DNA of 64,000 nt, from assembly GCA_017443985.1 (NCBI GenBank), contig JAFSXR010000037.1:25552-89551 (forward strand), written 5' to 3'. Below the pieces are notes generated by a model. That model made no database searches. It was not told where the DNA came from and worked only from the letters and a program-made list of their open reading frames with translations. Source of the stretch: Synergistaceae bacterium (lineage in GTDB: Bacteria; Synergistota; Synergistia; Synergistales; Aminobacteriaceae). Of the stretch, positions 33,115-41,914 are shown one piece after another. Numbering within the stretch: the first letter of the stretch is position 1; the number at the start of each line of letters is the position of its first letter. A program made the position numbers and the translations under genes.

Positions 33115-34449
33115 TCATTTACCTACGCAAAATCTATTGAACATGTAATCTAAAAGTTCATCGCCGATCTCAATTCCGAGCACGCGCATTAATTTTATTC
33201 TCGCGTCATTCAGAAGGCCGGCTATGATGTCGGGCTCAAAATTTTTTTCCGCAAGCCCGTGAGCCTCGCGCATGTCGTTCAAACTTTCGCGTATATCCTG
33301 AAGCTGTGCCGCTGAAGCGTTTAATTCTCCGCCCGCCGCAGGAGTTTTTACTGCTCTGTCATAAATCGCCTGCTTTAGTTCCTCAATGCCCGTTTTATTT
33401 TTTGCCGAGACGTAAATTTTTTTGCGCGTTGTCTTAAAATTTGCGGCCTCCTCTAAATCAGATTTATTAATCACGATTATTATTTTATCTTCCAGAGAGT
33501 TTATAAAATTAATTTCCCCATCCGTGATTTTTTTCGAGCCGTCAATAACAAATAAACACAAGTCGCCCTCACTCGCGGCCTTTATTGCAAGTTTAACGCC
33601 CTCAGCCTCAATAATATTTTCAGTCTCTCTGATTCCTGCCGTGTCGGACAAAATCACCGGAAGAGAATTAATTAATATTGTCTCACTGATTATATCGCGT
33701 GTAGTTCCGGGAATTTCCGTAACGATTGCGCGGTCTTTCTCTAAAATCGCATTGAGCAGCGAAGATTTCCCAACGTTGGGACGGCCTGCGATTGTGATCT
33801 TAACGCCGCTGTTAAAAATCATTCCGGCCTCGCAGCGCGACAAAAGTTTTTCAAGTTCTTCGATCACGCAAAAAATTTCGCGGCTTAAATCAAAATTTCC
33901 GTCAAAAATTTCGCCCTCCGGGAAATCTAAATTAATCTCGATATTAGCCTGAATGTTTAATATTTTTTCGTGAACGTCCTGAATTATTTTTGAAAGTCCG
34001 CCGTTTAGAGTCCGCGCTGAGGCTTTGAGGGCTTCAACGCTTTGAGCCTTAATAATTCCTAAAACCCCTTCGGCCTGCGATAAATCGATACGGCCATTAA
34101 GAAAAGCTCTTCGTGTAAATTCGCCGGGCTGGGCTAAAACTGCCCCGTTATTTAATAAAAGTTCGAGGCACAGACGCGCTATAAAAATTCCGCCGTGCGT
34201 ATGAATTTCTAAAATATCTTCGCCCGTGTAGCTGTTGGGAGCTTTGAAAAAAACTGCGAGGACTCTATCTAAAATATTTTCGTGCCCGTCAATTAAGCTC
34301 GTTAAATATAATTTTCCTGGAATGTCAAAATTTTTCCGCGTGAGAATTTTTGTGGAGATCTGAACGGCGCGGGGCCCGGAGACTCTTATTATGGCAATGC
34401 CTCCTTCGCCCAACGCCGTTGAAATTGCCGCTACTGTGCTTTCAGCCAC
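33115..34449 (-). CDS. mnmE: tRNA modification GTPase MnmE
   Basis: 444 aa. The N-terminal folate-binding domain begins with TVAAISTALGEGGIAIIRVSGP. The G domain has GRPNVGKSSLLNA (G1), DTAG (G3) and NKSD (G4), and the C-terminus FCVGK carries the invariant cysteine. With MnmG it makes the 5-carboxymethylaminomethyl group on wobble uridine 34. The start overlaps the upstream gene by 19 nt. Confidence 0.95.
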   Translation of the reverse strand: MAESTVAAISTALGEGGIAIIRVSGPRAVQISTKILTRKNFDIPGKLYLTSLIDGHENILDRVLAVFFKAPNSYTGEDILEIHTHGGIFIARLCLELLLNNGAVLAQPGEFTRRAFLNGRIDLSQAEGVLGIIKAQSVEALKASARTLNGGLSKIIQDVHEKILNIQANIEINLDFPEGEIFDGNFDLSREIFCVIEELEKLLSRCEAGMIFNSGVKITIAGRPNVGKSSLLNAILEKDRAIVTEIPGTTRDIISETILINSLPVILSDTAGIRETENIIEAEGVKLAIKAASEGDLCLFVIDGSKKITDGEINFINSLEDKIIIVINKSDLEEAANFKTTRKKIYVSAKNKTGIEELKQAIYDRAVKTPAAGGELNASAAQLQDIRESLNDMREAHGLAEKNFEPDIIAGLLNDARIKLMRVLGIEIGDELLDYMFNRFCVGK

Positions 34450-35696
34450 TCTATAGCACCTGCGCGGCTGCTGACTTTGCCTGTTCCTACTGCCATGTCG
34501 AGGCCCTCAAGAAGTTCGCCGACACGTTTGCCGGGCTTCATGTTCAACAGGCTCATAACTTCGCGGCCCGTCATGTAACGCGGCGCACCCTCAGTCTGAA
34601 GTCTGACGCTCGTAAATCTGCGCAGAACTTGTTTCAAGTTCCAAGTATTATTTTCGAGAACGTCGCCGTATTCTTCGAGTTTACCCTGCGCTTCGGCCAC
34701 GCACTTTGCAAACTCTAACGCTACCAGCACGGCCTCTTCGGAGTACTCAAGAACATCGCGGCAGAATTTAAGCTCATCTGTAGGCACATAAAAATTTCTG
34801 TAGTTATTCAGGATCGCGAGAACTTCCTCAATCGTCTCTGACGGAATATTCCAGCGCGTGAGATACTCATTGACGGTCCTGTCGGTGTATTTAGTTCTGT
34901 CGTGGCCGTCTAAAGTTTTCGTGCCGATGTTGTTAAACAGACCTGCAAGAACAAAAGCATCGCTCTGCATGATTTTATTTGTGTCGAGTTCTTTTTCGAT
35001 CATGTCAAGAACTTTCAGCACGTGTTCGTATAAATCTTTCTCGCGCTTTAATTCTTCAAGCTCTTTCAAAAAGAACGGAATTAAATGGAAATTGTCGCAC
35101 ATTCTGATAAATCTGCACGGACGGCGGACAAGACCCTTCATGATTTCGCGCCCCCAGCGTTCCTGAGGAATTTCGCTCATTCTGTCGGCGTGACTCTCAA
35201 GAAATGCCCTGACATCGCTTTCAGTTTTCCAGAAGATGTCCATCTCAAGTTCAGCTGAGAAACGCAGCATTCTTAAAATTCTTAACGGGTCCTCTCTGAT
35301 TAAATCTACGTTGTCGCCCGTGAGCCTTATAACTTTGTTGCGAATGTCGAAGCGTCCGCCGAACGGGTCAACTATTCCGCCGTCAGATCTAATAGCAATG
35401 GCCTCAATGCTTATATCTCGGCAGGCTAGATCGTCCTCAATGGTCGCGCCTCTCAGTCCGAAGGCTCTGAAATTAACGCCGAGAATTTCGCCCCGCAGCG
35501 CAGGATAAGGCCCTCTGGCATCTACGGAGCCGGTTCCGAGTGCAAGAGCTACGCTGTACATATCATCAGAATCAATCGCCAGCGTAATAACTTCCGGCTG
35601 CACTCCCATTTGAAGCATACGGACCGTGTCGCCGACTAGCCATGCTTTTGCTCTTGTCTCTTCGATTTTTGCGAGAACATCAAGATAATTGCGCAT
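34431..35696 (-). CDS. CCA-adding enzyme/poly(A) polymerase family homologue with lost catalytic aspartates
   Basis: 421 aa. The fold motifs are there: CRDISIEAIAI (the RRDFTINA block), VDPFGG, and REDPLRILRMLRF, followed by a helical C-terminal body. The N-terminal nucleotidyltransferase core is degenerate: where family members have GG..VRD and a D-x-D pair (VRDLLLG..DWDIAT type), this one reads WLVGDTVRMLQMG...VITLAIDS (residues 19-43). The second glycine and both carboxylates are missing. It may be an RNA-binding pseudoenzyme; the true cca is presumably elsewhere. It overlaps mnmE by 19 nt, so a tRNA-linked role is plausible. Confidence 0.8.
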   Translation of the reverse strand: MRNYLDVLAKIEETRAKAWLVGDTVRMLQMGVQPEVITLAIDSDDMYSVALALGTGSVDARGPYPALRGEILGVNFRAFGLRGATIEDDLACRDISIEAIAIRSDGGIVDPFGGRFDIRNKVIRLTGDNVDLIREDPLRILRMLRFSAELEMDIFWKTESDVRAFLESHADRMSEIPQERWGREIMKGLVRRPCRFIRMCDNFHLIPFFLKELEELKREKDLYEHVLKVLDMIEKELDTNKIMQSDAFVLAGLFNNIGTKTLDGHDRTKYTDRTVNEYLTRWNIPSETIEEVLAILNNYRNFYVPTDELKFCRDVLEYSEEAVLVALEFAKCVAEAQGKLEEYGDVLENNTWNLKQVLRRFTSVRLQTEGAPRYMTGREVMSLLNMKPGKRVGELLEGLDMAVGTGKVSSRAGAIEWLKAQ

Positions 35697-35724
35697 AATC
35701 TCATCTCCAATTTAATTTTTATTT

Positions 35725-35746
35725 TAGAAATTAGGAGTTAGGAATT
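35725..35746. repeat. Heptamer array between the CCA-family and kinase genes
   Basis: AATTAGGAGTTAGGAATTTTT in the 58-nt spacer. Confidence 0.6.
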
Positions 35747-35754
35747 TTTTATAA

Positions 35755-36363
35755 TTAAATTATTAAAAATTTCACAGCCTCAGCAATTTTTCCCGGTTCA
35801 ATGAAACTTGTATTGATGCACAAGTCGTAATTAGCTTTGTCTCCCCATTTCTGGCCGGTATAAAATTCATAATAATCGGCGCGTGATTTATTAATCTGCT
35901 CGATTTTTTTTGCGAGTTCTTTGTCATTCATTGCGCCGCTGCCCTGTTCGTAGTCGTTACTCTGATTTTCGCGGCAGCGTTTCATTTTGCTTTCAATGCT
36001 CGAATAAACAAAAATTCTGAACGGATTTAACTCGCGCAAAATATAATCGGCTCCGCGCCCTACGATGACGCAATCGGATTTTGAGGCAGCCTCGCGGATT
36101 ATATTATGCTGTTCCGACTGGACTGACTGACCGTAATCGGGAACGACCGCCCAAAACGTACGCCCCGTATGAATGGGAAAAGGAATGACGGGTTTATGCT
36201 CGGCGATGTTCTGAATATATTTTTCAGACAGAGAAGTTCTCTTAGCAATTTCTGAAATTATTTCGCGGTCATAATACGGCAGGCCCAAAAGTTCCGCGAG
36301 CTTTCTTCCGAACTCACGGCCCCCCGATCCAAATTCGCGCCCAATCGTTATGATTTTATTCAT
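35755..36363 (-). CDS. Cytidylate kinase-like family protein
   Basis: 202 aa, Cytidylate_kin2 type. The P-loop is the variant GREFGSGGREFGRKLA (residues 8-23), followed by LGLPYYDREI and VGRGADYIL. These proteins are separate from the canonical Cmk and are often annotated as AAA or shikimate/cytidylate kinases; their substrate is not established. The ATG overlaps the previous gene's TGA (ATGA), so the pair is translationally coupled. Confidence 0.82.
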   Translation of the reverse strand: MNKIITIGREFGSGGREFGRKLAELLGLPYYDREIISEIAKRTSLSEKYIQNIAEHKPVIPFPIHTGRTFWAVVPDYGQSVQSEQHNIIREAASKSDCVIVGRGADYILRELNPFRIFVYSSIESKMKRCRENQSNDYEQGSGAMNDKELAKKIEQINKSRADYYEFYTGQKWGDKANYDLCINTSFIEPGKIAEAVKFLII

Positions 36364-37523
36364 AGTTTTATTACCTTCTTTTTATTCACCGCAAATAATG
36401 CCAGAGCCAAGAGCATTAAACCTCCTAACTCCTCACTCCTAAGTCCTAACTGGCAGCCGCTTCCGCCGGAGCTTCCGTTGTTGCCGCTTGTTGTTGCCGC
36501 CGCAATGCTGACAGCAGAGCCGCCAAGACTGCTTAAAGAAAAAGTTTTCACGTGAGCATCGCTATTATTTGCCATGTTATAAAATCTTATTTCGCCGGCA
36601 ATTACGACAGCTAAAAGATTATTATCGGCCTGCATAAGCTGGACTCTATTTGTATCAACAGAGACATCGTTGAAAATTGTCGTAGTGTTGTCTTTATCTT
36701 TGTAGTGTTTCAGCGAGAAATTACTGCTTCCCTTTTCAATATAATAAAATCCGCTGCTGGTATCGCGGCATATCGCTATGACTGGATCCGAAGTTACTAC
36801 GGCATCGCTTGAAGTCGAGCCCGAAAGAATTTGAACGCCTTTATTATGCGCAACGGCCGTCCCTGAACTTACCGAGCACATTGCCTGCGAGCCCGTCGTC
36901 GTATTTGTTGCCGTTGAGCTTGAGGCTTTAAGCTGTCCGTCAAAATGCATGATGACATCGCCGGAGCCTGTCGGCCTTTGAATTAGGGCATGAACGCGGC
37001 TGTCGACCATGAGCCCTTTTACTTCAGGATTAGGAAGACTGTCCGAGCTTGCGACCGTGTAAATGTTTCTAAGCGTAAAATTTGCCGTCGCGTATTCGCG
37101 TATGGCCGAGTTAGAAGCCAAATACAAATAAGCACCCGGACTTGTCCCGGATATAATCGGGGTTCCGTAAGTTCCCGTTAAAATTATCGGCGCGGAGTTT
37201 TCCGGCGTGTTGAGATTTGACGGGCTGAATATATAAGCCTGATCGCCCGAAATCGTAGTGTCCGTACTGTCAACGGGCGTAATTAAAATTAATTTTGATG
37301 TTCCATTACCATTTGAAGTGTTATTTTCCCAGTAAGGCGCAACAATTGAACCTGCTCCTGCGTTGCTGTATTGAAGTCCGCTTGTCGTAATGTCTGAAGA
37401 ACTTGAAATTTTTATTAAGCCGATGCCTGCGCTGGCTCCTGCCGTAGCAGTATACACAACGTCAGCAGAAGAAACTCCGCAGAGCAGTCCCAGAAAAATA
37501 AAACTTAAAAAAATTTTTTTCAT
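36360..37523 (-). CDS. Secreted Ser/Thr-rich protein with Synergist-CTERM-like anchor
   Basis: 387 aa. The signal peptide is residues 1-19 (ending SSA). The body is low-charge and Ser/Thr/Asn-rich with beta-like periodicity and no enzyme motif that I recognise. The C-terminus has Gly/Ser-rich GGSGC, a hydrophobic helix (LMLLALALFAV) and a basic tail (NKKKVIKL), the layout of Synergist-CTERM sorting tails. Between the cysteine and the helix lies QLGLRSEELGG, encoded by an in-frame heptamer array (36422-36452). Likely a surface protein. Confidence 0.7.
   Translation of the reverse strand: MKKIFLSFIFLGLLCGVSSADVVYTATAGASAGIGLIKISSSSDITTSGLQYSNAGAGSIVAPYWENNTSNGNGTSKLILITPVDSTDTTISGDQAYIFSPSNLNTPENSAPIILTGTYGTPIISGTSPGAYLYLASNSAIREYATANFTLRNIYTVASSDSLPNPEVKGLMVDSRVHALIQRPTGSGDVIMHFDGQLKASSSTATNTTTGSQAMCSVSSGTAVAHNKGVQILSGSTSSDAVVTSDPVIAICRDTSSGFYYIEKGSSNFSLKHYKDKDNTTTIFNDVSVDTNRVQLMQADNNLLAVVIAGEIRFYNMANNSDAHVKTFSLSSLGGSAVSIAAATTSGNNGSSGGSGCQLGLRSEELGGLMLLALALFAVNKKKVIKL
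36422..36452. repeat. Heptamer array translated in the C-terminal anchor
   Basis: Minus strand: TTAGGAC-TTAGGAG-TGAGGAG-TTAGGAGG, read in frame as QLGLRSEELGG between the cysteine and the membrane helix. Confidence 0.7.
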
Positions 37524-37549
37524 GCTCTTATAATCTCTCCTTTAATTTT

Positions 37550-38098
37550 TCATTTTTTCTTTTTGGCTTTTTGGGCCGTGCCGTTTTTTAATTCATTCAT
37601 CGTCGCAAAAACTTTTTTGACTAATTTTTCGTTGCCTGCGCTGTAGCGAAGTATTCCGCCGCGTAAATCGTTATTAGCTTTTTTCATGCACTGCGAGAAA
37701 ATTTCAGTCCCGTACAAAACATTAGTCCTCACGTCAAGAATATCTTTAGCCTTTTTGACTTTTGGGAACGCTTTTTTTATTGCCTTCTCGTGAACTTTCC
37801 AGCGTATCTGCATCAAGCCGTAGTCGCCGCCCTTTGAAATTGCCTTAGGGTTTACCGTCGACTCGTGAACAATTAAGGCCGCGATCGCGTAGGGATCCTG
37901 CTTATATTTTTCTGCGGCATGAATGACAACCACAGCGTAATCTTTTGCTTTATTTGCCTTGAGCGACGGATTGACGCGGCAAAATAAATTAGCGATGTTT
38001 TGAGTCTTAGAGGTCTTGGCCTCCGCAACGCACGCAATGACTAATAAAAATGTAACGGCTAATAAAAAAAATCTTCGCCGTGCAATTATATTTTTCAT
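37550..38098 (-). CDS. Lytic transglycosylase (SLT domain), secreted
   Basis: 182 aa. The signal peptide ends CVAEA (residue 27); the cysteine at 23 could mark a lipoprotein. The SLT fold shows the catalytic glutamate in LIVHESTVNPKAIS and the GLMQIRW motif, followed by NVLYGTEIFSQCM and LRYSAGN. It cleaves peptidoglycan glycan strands in the periplasm. It lies 6 nt after the TolC-family gene, as expected for envelope assembly. The C-terminus is Lys-rich. Confidence 0.88.
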   Translation of the reverse strand: MKNIIARRRFFLLAVTFLLVIACVAEAKTSKTQNIANLFCRVNPSLKANKAKDYAVVVIHAAEKYKQDPYAIAALIVHESTVNPKAISKGGDYGLMQIRWKVHEKAIKKAFPKVKKAKDILDVRTNVLYGTEIFSQCMKKANNDLRGGILRYSAGNEKLVKKVFATMNELKNGTAQKAKKKK

Positions 38099-38104
38099 GT
38101 TCTT

Positions 38105-39535
38105 TTAATCTTTTTCTTTTTCGACTTCTTTTTGAGCGTTCTTGGCCTTTAACTTCTTCATTTCCGTTCTCAAAGTTTTGAGGCCGGTTTCGCCTAAAAC
38201 TTCTGTGCCTTTTCCGTAACGCTGGACAGCTTCGCGCCAGTTGCCGTTCTCATCGGGCGAATAATCTCCGATGGCCTTTCTCAAAGCGACAAGGGCGACG
38301 TACATATCTTTCACAGCGTCAAGGTATTCAGTTTTGACTGCCTGATAAGCCGTCTGGGCGTTGATTAAATCAATCTGCGCTCCCATTCCTTCGGAGTACA
38401 TTAATTCAGTAATTTTTAATTCCTCTTCGGAGCGTTCAACCTGAATTTTTTTATCCTGCTCGGCGGCTGCGGCGTTCTTCCAGTTGTTCATGGCTACGGC
38501 AATGTCGCGGCGCGTTGACTCCTCAAGCGCACGGAGATTTGCTTCTGCGGCCTGAATAAGCCTGTCAGTGTTGAGGACTTTATATTTTGTCGTGTTGCCG
38601 TCAGAAATCGGAAGGTTGAGAGTTAATGATGCTCCGGCCTGATGTTTATTCGGGGTTGCAAAATATTCCGGGTCTGACCAGCCTGTGAACTGGAAAGCAA
38701 AATCAAGTGTCGGTGAAAGCCCCTTAGCCGTTAAATTTTTCACGAGCCTTGCGCGTTCAAGATTAAGCCTTGCCGCTCTGACATCGGGACGATACGCGAG
38801 AGCCTCATCGAAATTCAAAGCTACATCGAAGGCCGGGACCTGTAGCTCTTCATCGACGGGTTCAACGTCAAGCCCTCCGGCCATGTATGAAAGCTCTGCC
38901 AATAAATTTGAGTAAGTTGTCTCGGCGTTTTTCACGAGGCTTCCCGCTTCGACAACCTGCGCATCGCTTCGCACTATGTCAAGTCTCGGAACAAGCTCCT
39001 GATTATATTTTTCCATTGTTACTCTATGATTTTCCGAACGCTGTAAAAGAATGTCGCGCTGTAATTTCATGTTCTCCCTTGCAAGCACTGCCGACCACCA
39101 AGTCTCTTCGGCGGCGGCTATCATCGTGTTCACGGAGGTGTCAAAATTTGCGCGTGAAACTTCGTAGCCCAAAATATTTTGCTGAGCGTCAAGTTTATAG
39201 CTTCCGGAAATGTCTATGCGCTGGGTGAGCCTCACTCCGAGACTTCCTGCAAAAACGTTAGAAACGCCCTGCTGCCTTGTAGCGTATGAACCGTTGAGCG
39301 TGGCACTCGTCGAAGGTCTTTGATAGCCCACAGAAGCAAGCACGGAATAATAGCTAGCCTCGACGTTTTTAACGCCTGCCTGCAAAGAATGATTGTTCAA
39401 TAAAATTTCTTTGATGTACTGCGGCAAAGTCATCGAGACGGAAGCCGAAGCCGCTGAAGGCAAAACCGCCGCCGCTATAAGCAGCACACAGAGCAAAAAT
39501 TTTTTATATGGAATTTTCATGATAATGTTATTCAC
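38105..39535 (-). CDS. TolC-family outer-membrane protein
   Basis: 476 aa. A signal peptide (about 1-31, ending ASA) is followed by two OEP repeats with long coiled-coil helices (for example residues 125-215 and 320-420). Such proteins form the outer-membrane exit duct of efflux pumps or type I secretion. A C-terminal Lys/Glu-rich tail (about 450-476) is extra. No inner-membrane pump or adaptor gene is adjacent; copA lies 32 nt upstream but P-type ATPases do not use TolC. A TATAAT box (39557-39562, minus) precedes it. The presence of this gene indicates a diderm cell. Confidence 0.88.
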   Translation of the reverse strand: MNNIIMKIPYKKFLLCVLLIAAAVLPSAASASVSMTLPQYIKEILLNNHSLQAGVKNVEASYYSVLASVGYQRPSTSATLNGSYATRQQGVSNVFAGSLGVRLTQRIDISGSYKLDAQQNILGYEVSRANFDTSVNTMIAAAEETWWSAVLARENMKLQRDILLQRSENHRVTMEKYNQELVPRLDIVRSDAQVVEAGSLVKNAETTYSNLLAELSYMAGGLDVEPVDEELQVPAFDVALNFDEALAYRPDVRAARLNLERARLVKNLTAKGLSPTLDFAFQFTGWSDPEYFATPNKHQAGASLTLNLPISDGNTTKYKVLNTDRLIQAAEANLRALEESTRRDIAVAMNNWKNAAAAEQDKKIQVERSEEELKITELMYSEGMGAQIDLINAQTAYQAVKTEYLDAVKDMYVALVALRKAIGDYSPDENGNWREAVQRYGKGTEVLGETGLKTLRTEMKKLKAKNAQKEVEKEKD

Positions 39536-39556
39536 TCCTGTTTAATCTTGAACATT

Positions 39557-39562
39557 ATTATA
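39557..39562 (-). promoter_or_regulatory. -10 box upstream of the TolC-family gene
   Basis: TATAAT on the minus strand in the 32-nt copA-tolC spacer; the Shine-Dalgarno AGGAGTG is near 39534-39540. Confidence 0.45.
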
Positions 39563-39567
39563 CTAAT

Positions 39568-41811
39568 TTATTTTTTTAATTTTAAGAGATTTAAGCGCAA
39601 TGCGTTCGTAACGACACAAAAACTTGAGAGGCTCATCGCCGCCGCTCCGAACATCGGATCGAGTTTCCAGCCCCATAGACCGGCCGCCAAAGGTATGCCG
39701 ATAACATTATAAATAAAAGCCCAGAATAAATTTTCATGAATATTACGTAGGACAGCACGGCTCAATTTCACAGCAGCAGGCACGTCCTTCAAAGTGCTTT
39801 TCATTAATACAACGTCAGCCGCATCAATCGCAATGTCAGTCCCTGCTCCGATAGCTATGCCGATGTCGGCGCGTGTCAGCGCGGGAGCGTCATTAATTCC
39901 GTCTCCGACCATAGCAACGCGCAAATTATTTTTCTCCTGAATTTCTTTAATCGCGTTTTCTTTTCCGCCGGGCAGCACTCCAGCTATGACCTCATCAGCT
40001 CCGGCCTGCGCCGCTATAGTTTTCGCGGTCTTTTCGTTATCGCCCGTGAGCATTACAACTTTAATGCCCATGCTTTGAAGTTCTTTAATGGCTTCTCTGC
40101 TGTCGGGCTTGATAACGTCCGCGACGGCTACAGCTCCTAAAACTTTTTCGCCGCGTGCGAATAATAACGGGGTCTTGCCCTCTTCAGAAAGTTTCGCGGT
40201 CTTAGCGGTAAATTTTTCGTCAACTTTGAATTTCTCGCTGATGAATTTCACGCTTCCGCCGATTAATTCTTCTTCGTCGTCAGATAAAATTGCCTTCAGG
40301 CCGTTTCCGGGTATGGCTTCAAAATTTATTATTTCGCTGGGCGTGATATTTTTTTCCTTTGCGTATTTAACGATTGCCTTTGCCAACGGATGTTCGCTCT
40401 TGGCCTCAAGAGAACATGCAAGCCCGATTAATTCTTCTTCGTGAATGTTGTTAGTGATTATGTCGGTAACTTCGGGCTCGCCGCTCGTAATTGTTCCTGT
40501 TTTGTCGAGGGCAGCGACTTGAATCTTCCCGGCCTGTTCGAGGGACGCGGCAGTCTTGAATAAAATTCCGTTCTTAGCACCGACACCGCTCCCCACCATG
40601 ATAGCCGCAGGGGTAGCAAGGCCGAGCGCACATGGACAGCTTATAACGAGTACTGCAATTCCATATGATAGAGCGTCGCCGAAACTTTTTCCGGCCAAGA
40701 GCCATCCGCACACGACAACGACAGCGATTAAAATTACAGACGGGACGAAAATTCCGCAGACCTTATCGGCGGTCTTAGCTACAGGTGCTTTTGTAGCGGC
40801 GGCATCGCTCACCATTTTAATAATCTGTGAAAGGGTTGTATCTTGTACGACGCGGGTTGCCTCGCATTTGAGAAAGCCCGATTGATTGAGCGTAGCTGCT
40901 GAAACAAAATCGCCCTTTGCTTTGTCAACGGGAATGCTCTCGCCCGTAAGGGCTGCTTCATTAACCGCGCTCGTGCCCTCAATGACAACGCCGTCAACTG
41001 GAATATTCTCGCCCGGACGTATCACAAAGACATCGCCTTTTTTAACCTGCTCAATGGGCACGGAAATTTCTTTATTTTTTTTAATTATGTTCGCGGTCTT
41101 CGGAGCAAGCTTCATTAAACTTTTTATTGCGTCCGTCGTCTTGCCTTTAGAGCGGGCTTCTAACATCTTGCCGACGGTTATTAACGTCAAAATCATTCCG
41201 GCACTCTCAAAATATAAATCGTGCATAGCAAATTTTCCTGCGTGTTCCTTCGTCATCATGAACAGCACGAAGACGCTCCATAAGAATGAGGCCGAAGCCC
41301 CGACCGCTACGAGCGTGTCCATGTTCGGCGCAAGGCGGGCAAGAGAGCTAAAGCCTGAAATAAAAAATTTTTGATTGATGACCATAATTATTCCGGCCAA
41401 TAATAATTGAACAAGGCCAAGCGCGACATGATTATCAACAAAAAATTCAGGCAGCGGCAGATTTATCATATGCCCCATCGAAAAATACATTAGGGCAATT
41501 AAAAATACCAGCGAGGCAATTAATCTCTTCTTTAGGCGCGGAGTTTCTTTGTCTTCTAATGCGTCTTCTTTTGCCCCTAACTCCCTGCCTGTCCGGCCGG
41601 CAGGCTCACTCCTAACTATGCTGGCTCCATAGCCTGCTTTCTCGACGGCGGCGATTATTGCGGAGCTGTCCGCTTCTCCTTCGACCGTCATTGAATTAGT
41701 TAATAAACTCACGGCACAGGACGAAACGCCCGGAACTTTTTTGACAACGCGCTCAACTCTGGCACTGCACGCGGCGCACGACATGCCCGTTACGTTATAT
41801 TTTTCTGACAT
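39568..41811 (-). CDS. copA: Copper-exporting P-type ATPase
   Basis: Start placed at 41811 (AAGGAGCG upstream), 747 aa. An N-terminal heavy-metal domain with CxxC (GMSCAACSA, residues 8-16) is followed by eight membrane helices with the CPC motif (ISCPCALGLATPAA), the phosphorylation site DKTGT, the HP motif (EHPLAKAI), GDGINDAPAL, and the helix 7/8 copper residues (YN, and MSLSS). It pumps Cu(I) out of the cytoplasm. The linker after the metal domain contains REPEAT-derived residues encoded at 41573-41618 with a palindrome. A longer frame reaching 41964 crosses the divergent rplY promoter and is not used. Confidence 0.94.
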   Translation of the reverse strand: MSEKYNVTGMSCAACSARVERVVKKVPGVSSCAVSLLTNSMTVEGEADSSAIIAAVEKAGYGASIVRSEPAGRTGRELGAKEDALEDKETPRLKKRLIASLVFLIALMYFSMGHMINLPLPEFFVDNHVALGLVQLLLAGIIMVINQKFFISGFSSLARLAPNMDTLVAVGASASFLWSVFVLFMMTKEHAGKFAMHDLYFESAGMILTLITVGKMLEARSKGKTTDAIKSLMKLAPKTANIIKKNKEISVPIEQVKKGDVFVIRPGENIPVDGVVIEGTSAVNEAALTGESIPVDKAKGDFVSAATLNQSGFLKCEATRVVQDTTLSQIIKMVSDAAATKAPVAKTADKVCGIFVPSVILIAVVVVCGWLLAGKSFGDALSYGIAVLVISCPCALGLATPAAIMVGSGVGAKNGILFKTAASLEQAGKIQVAALDKTGTITSGEPEVTDIITNNIHEEELIGLACSLEAKSEHPLAKAIVKYAKEKNITPSEIINFEAIPGNGLKAILSDDEEELIGGSVKFISEKFKVDEKFTAKTAKLSEEGKTPLLFARGEKVLGAVAVADVIKPDSREAIKELQSMGIKVVMLTGDNEKTAKTIAAQAGADEVIAGVLPGGKENAIKEIQEKNNLRVAMVGDGINDAPALTRADIGIAIGAGTDIAIDAADVVLMKSTLKDVPAAVKLSRAVLRNIHENLFWAFIYNVIGIPLAAGLWGWKLDPMFGAAAMSLSSFCVVTNALRLNLLKLKK
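41573..41618. repeat. Heptamers flanking a GC-rich palindrome, inside copA
   Basis: On the minus strand: TTAGGAGTGA, the palindrome GCCTGCCGGCCGGACAGGC (41605-41587), then AGGGAGTTAGGGGC. The whole is translated in the copA linker (SEPAGRTGRELGA). The heptamer-palindrome-heptamer layout looks like a small mobile repeat. Confidence 0.65.
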
Positions 41812-41859
41812 AAAAAATTTTTCGCTCCTTAAATTTTTTTCAAAATTATAACAATGTAT

Positions 41860-41868
41860 TGATATAAT
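41860..41868 (+). promoter_or_regulatory. Extended -10 promoter of rplY
   Basis: TGATATAAT 47 nt before the rplY ATG; AAAAGGAG is the Shine-Dalgarno. Confidence 0.65.
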
Positions 41869-41914
41869 TAGACCGTCATAAAAATTTATTTTCAAAAGGA
41901 GAAATTTTTTTATC

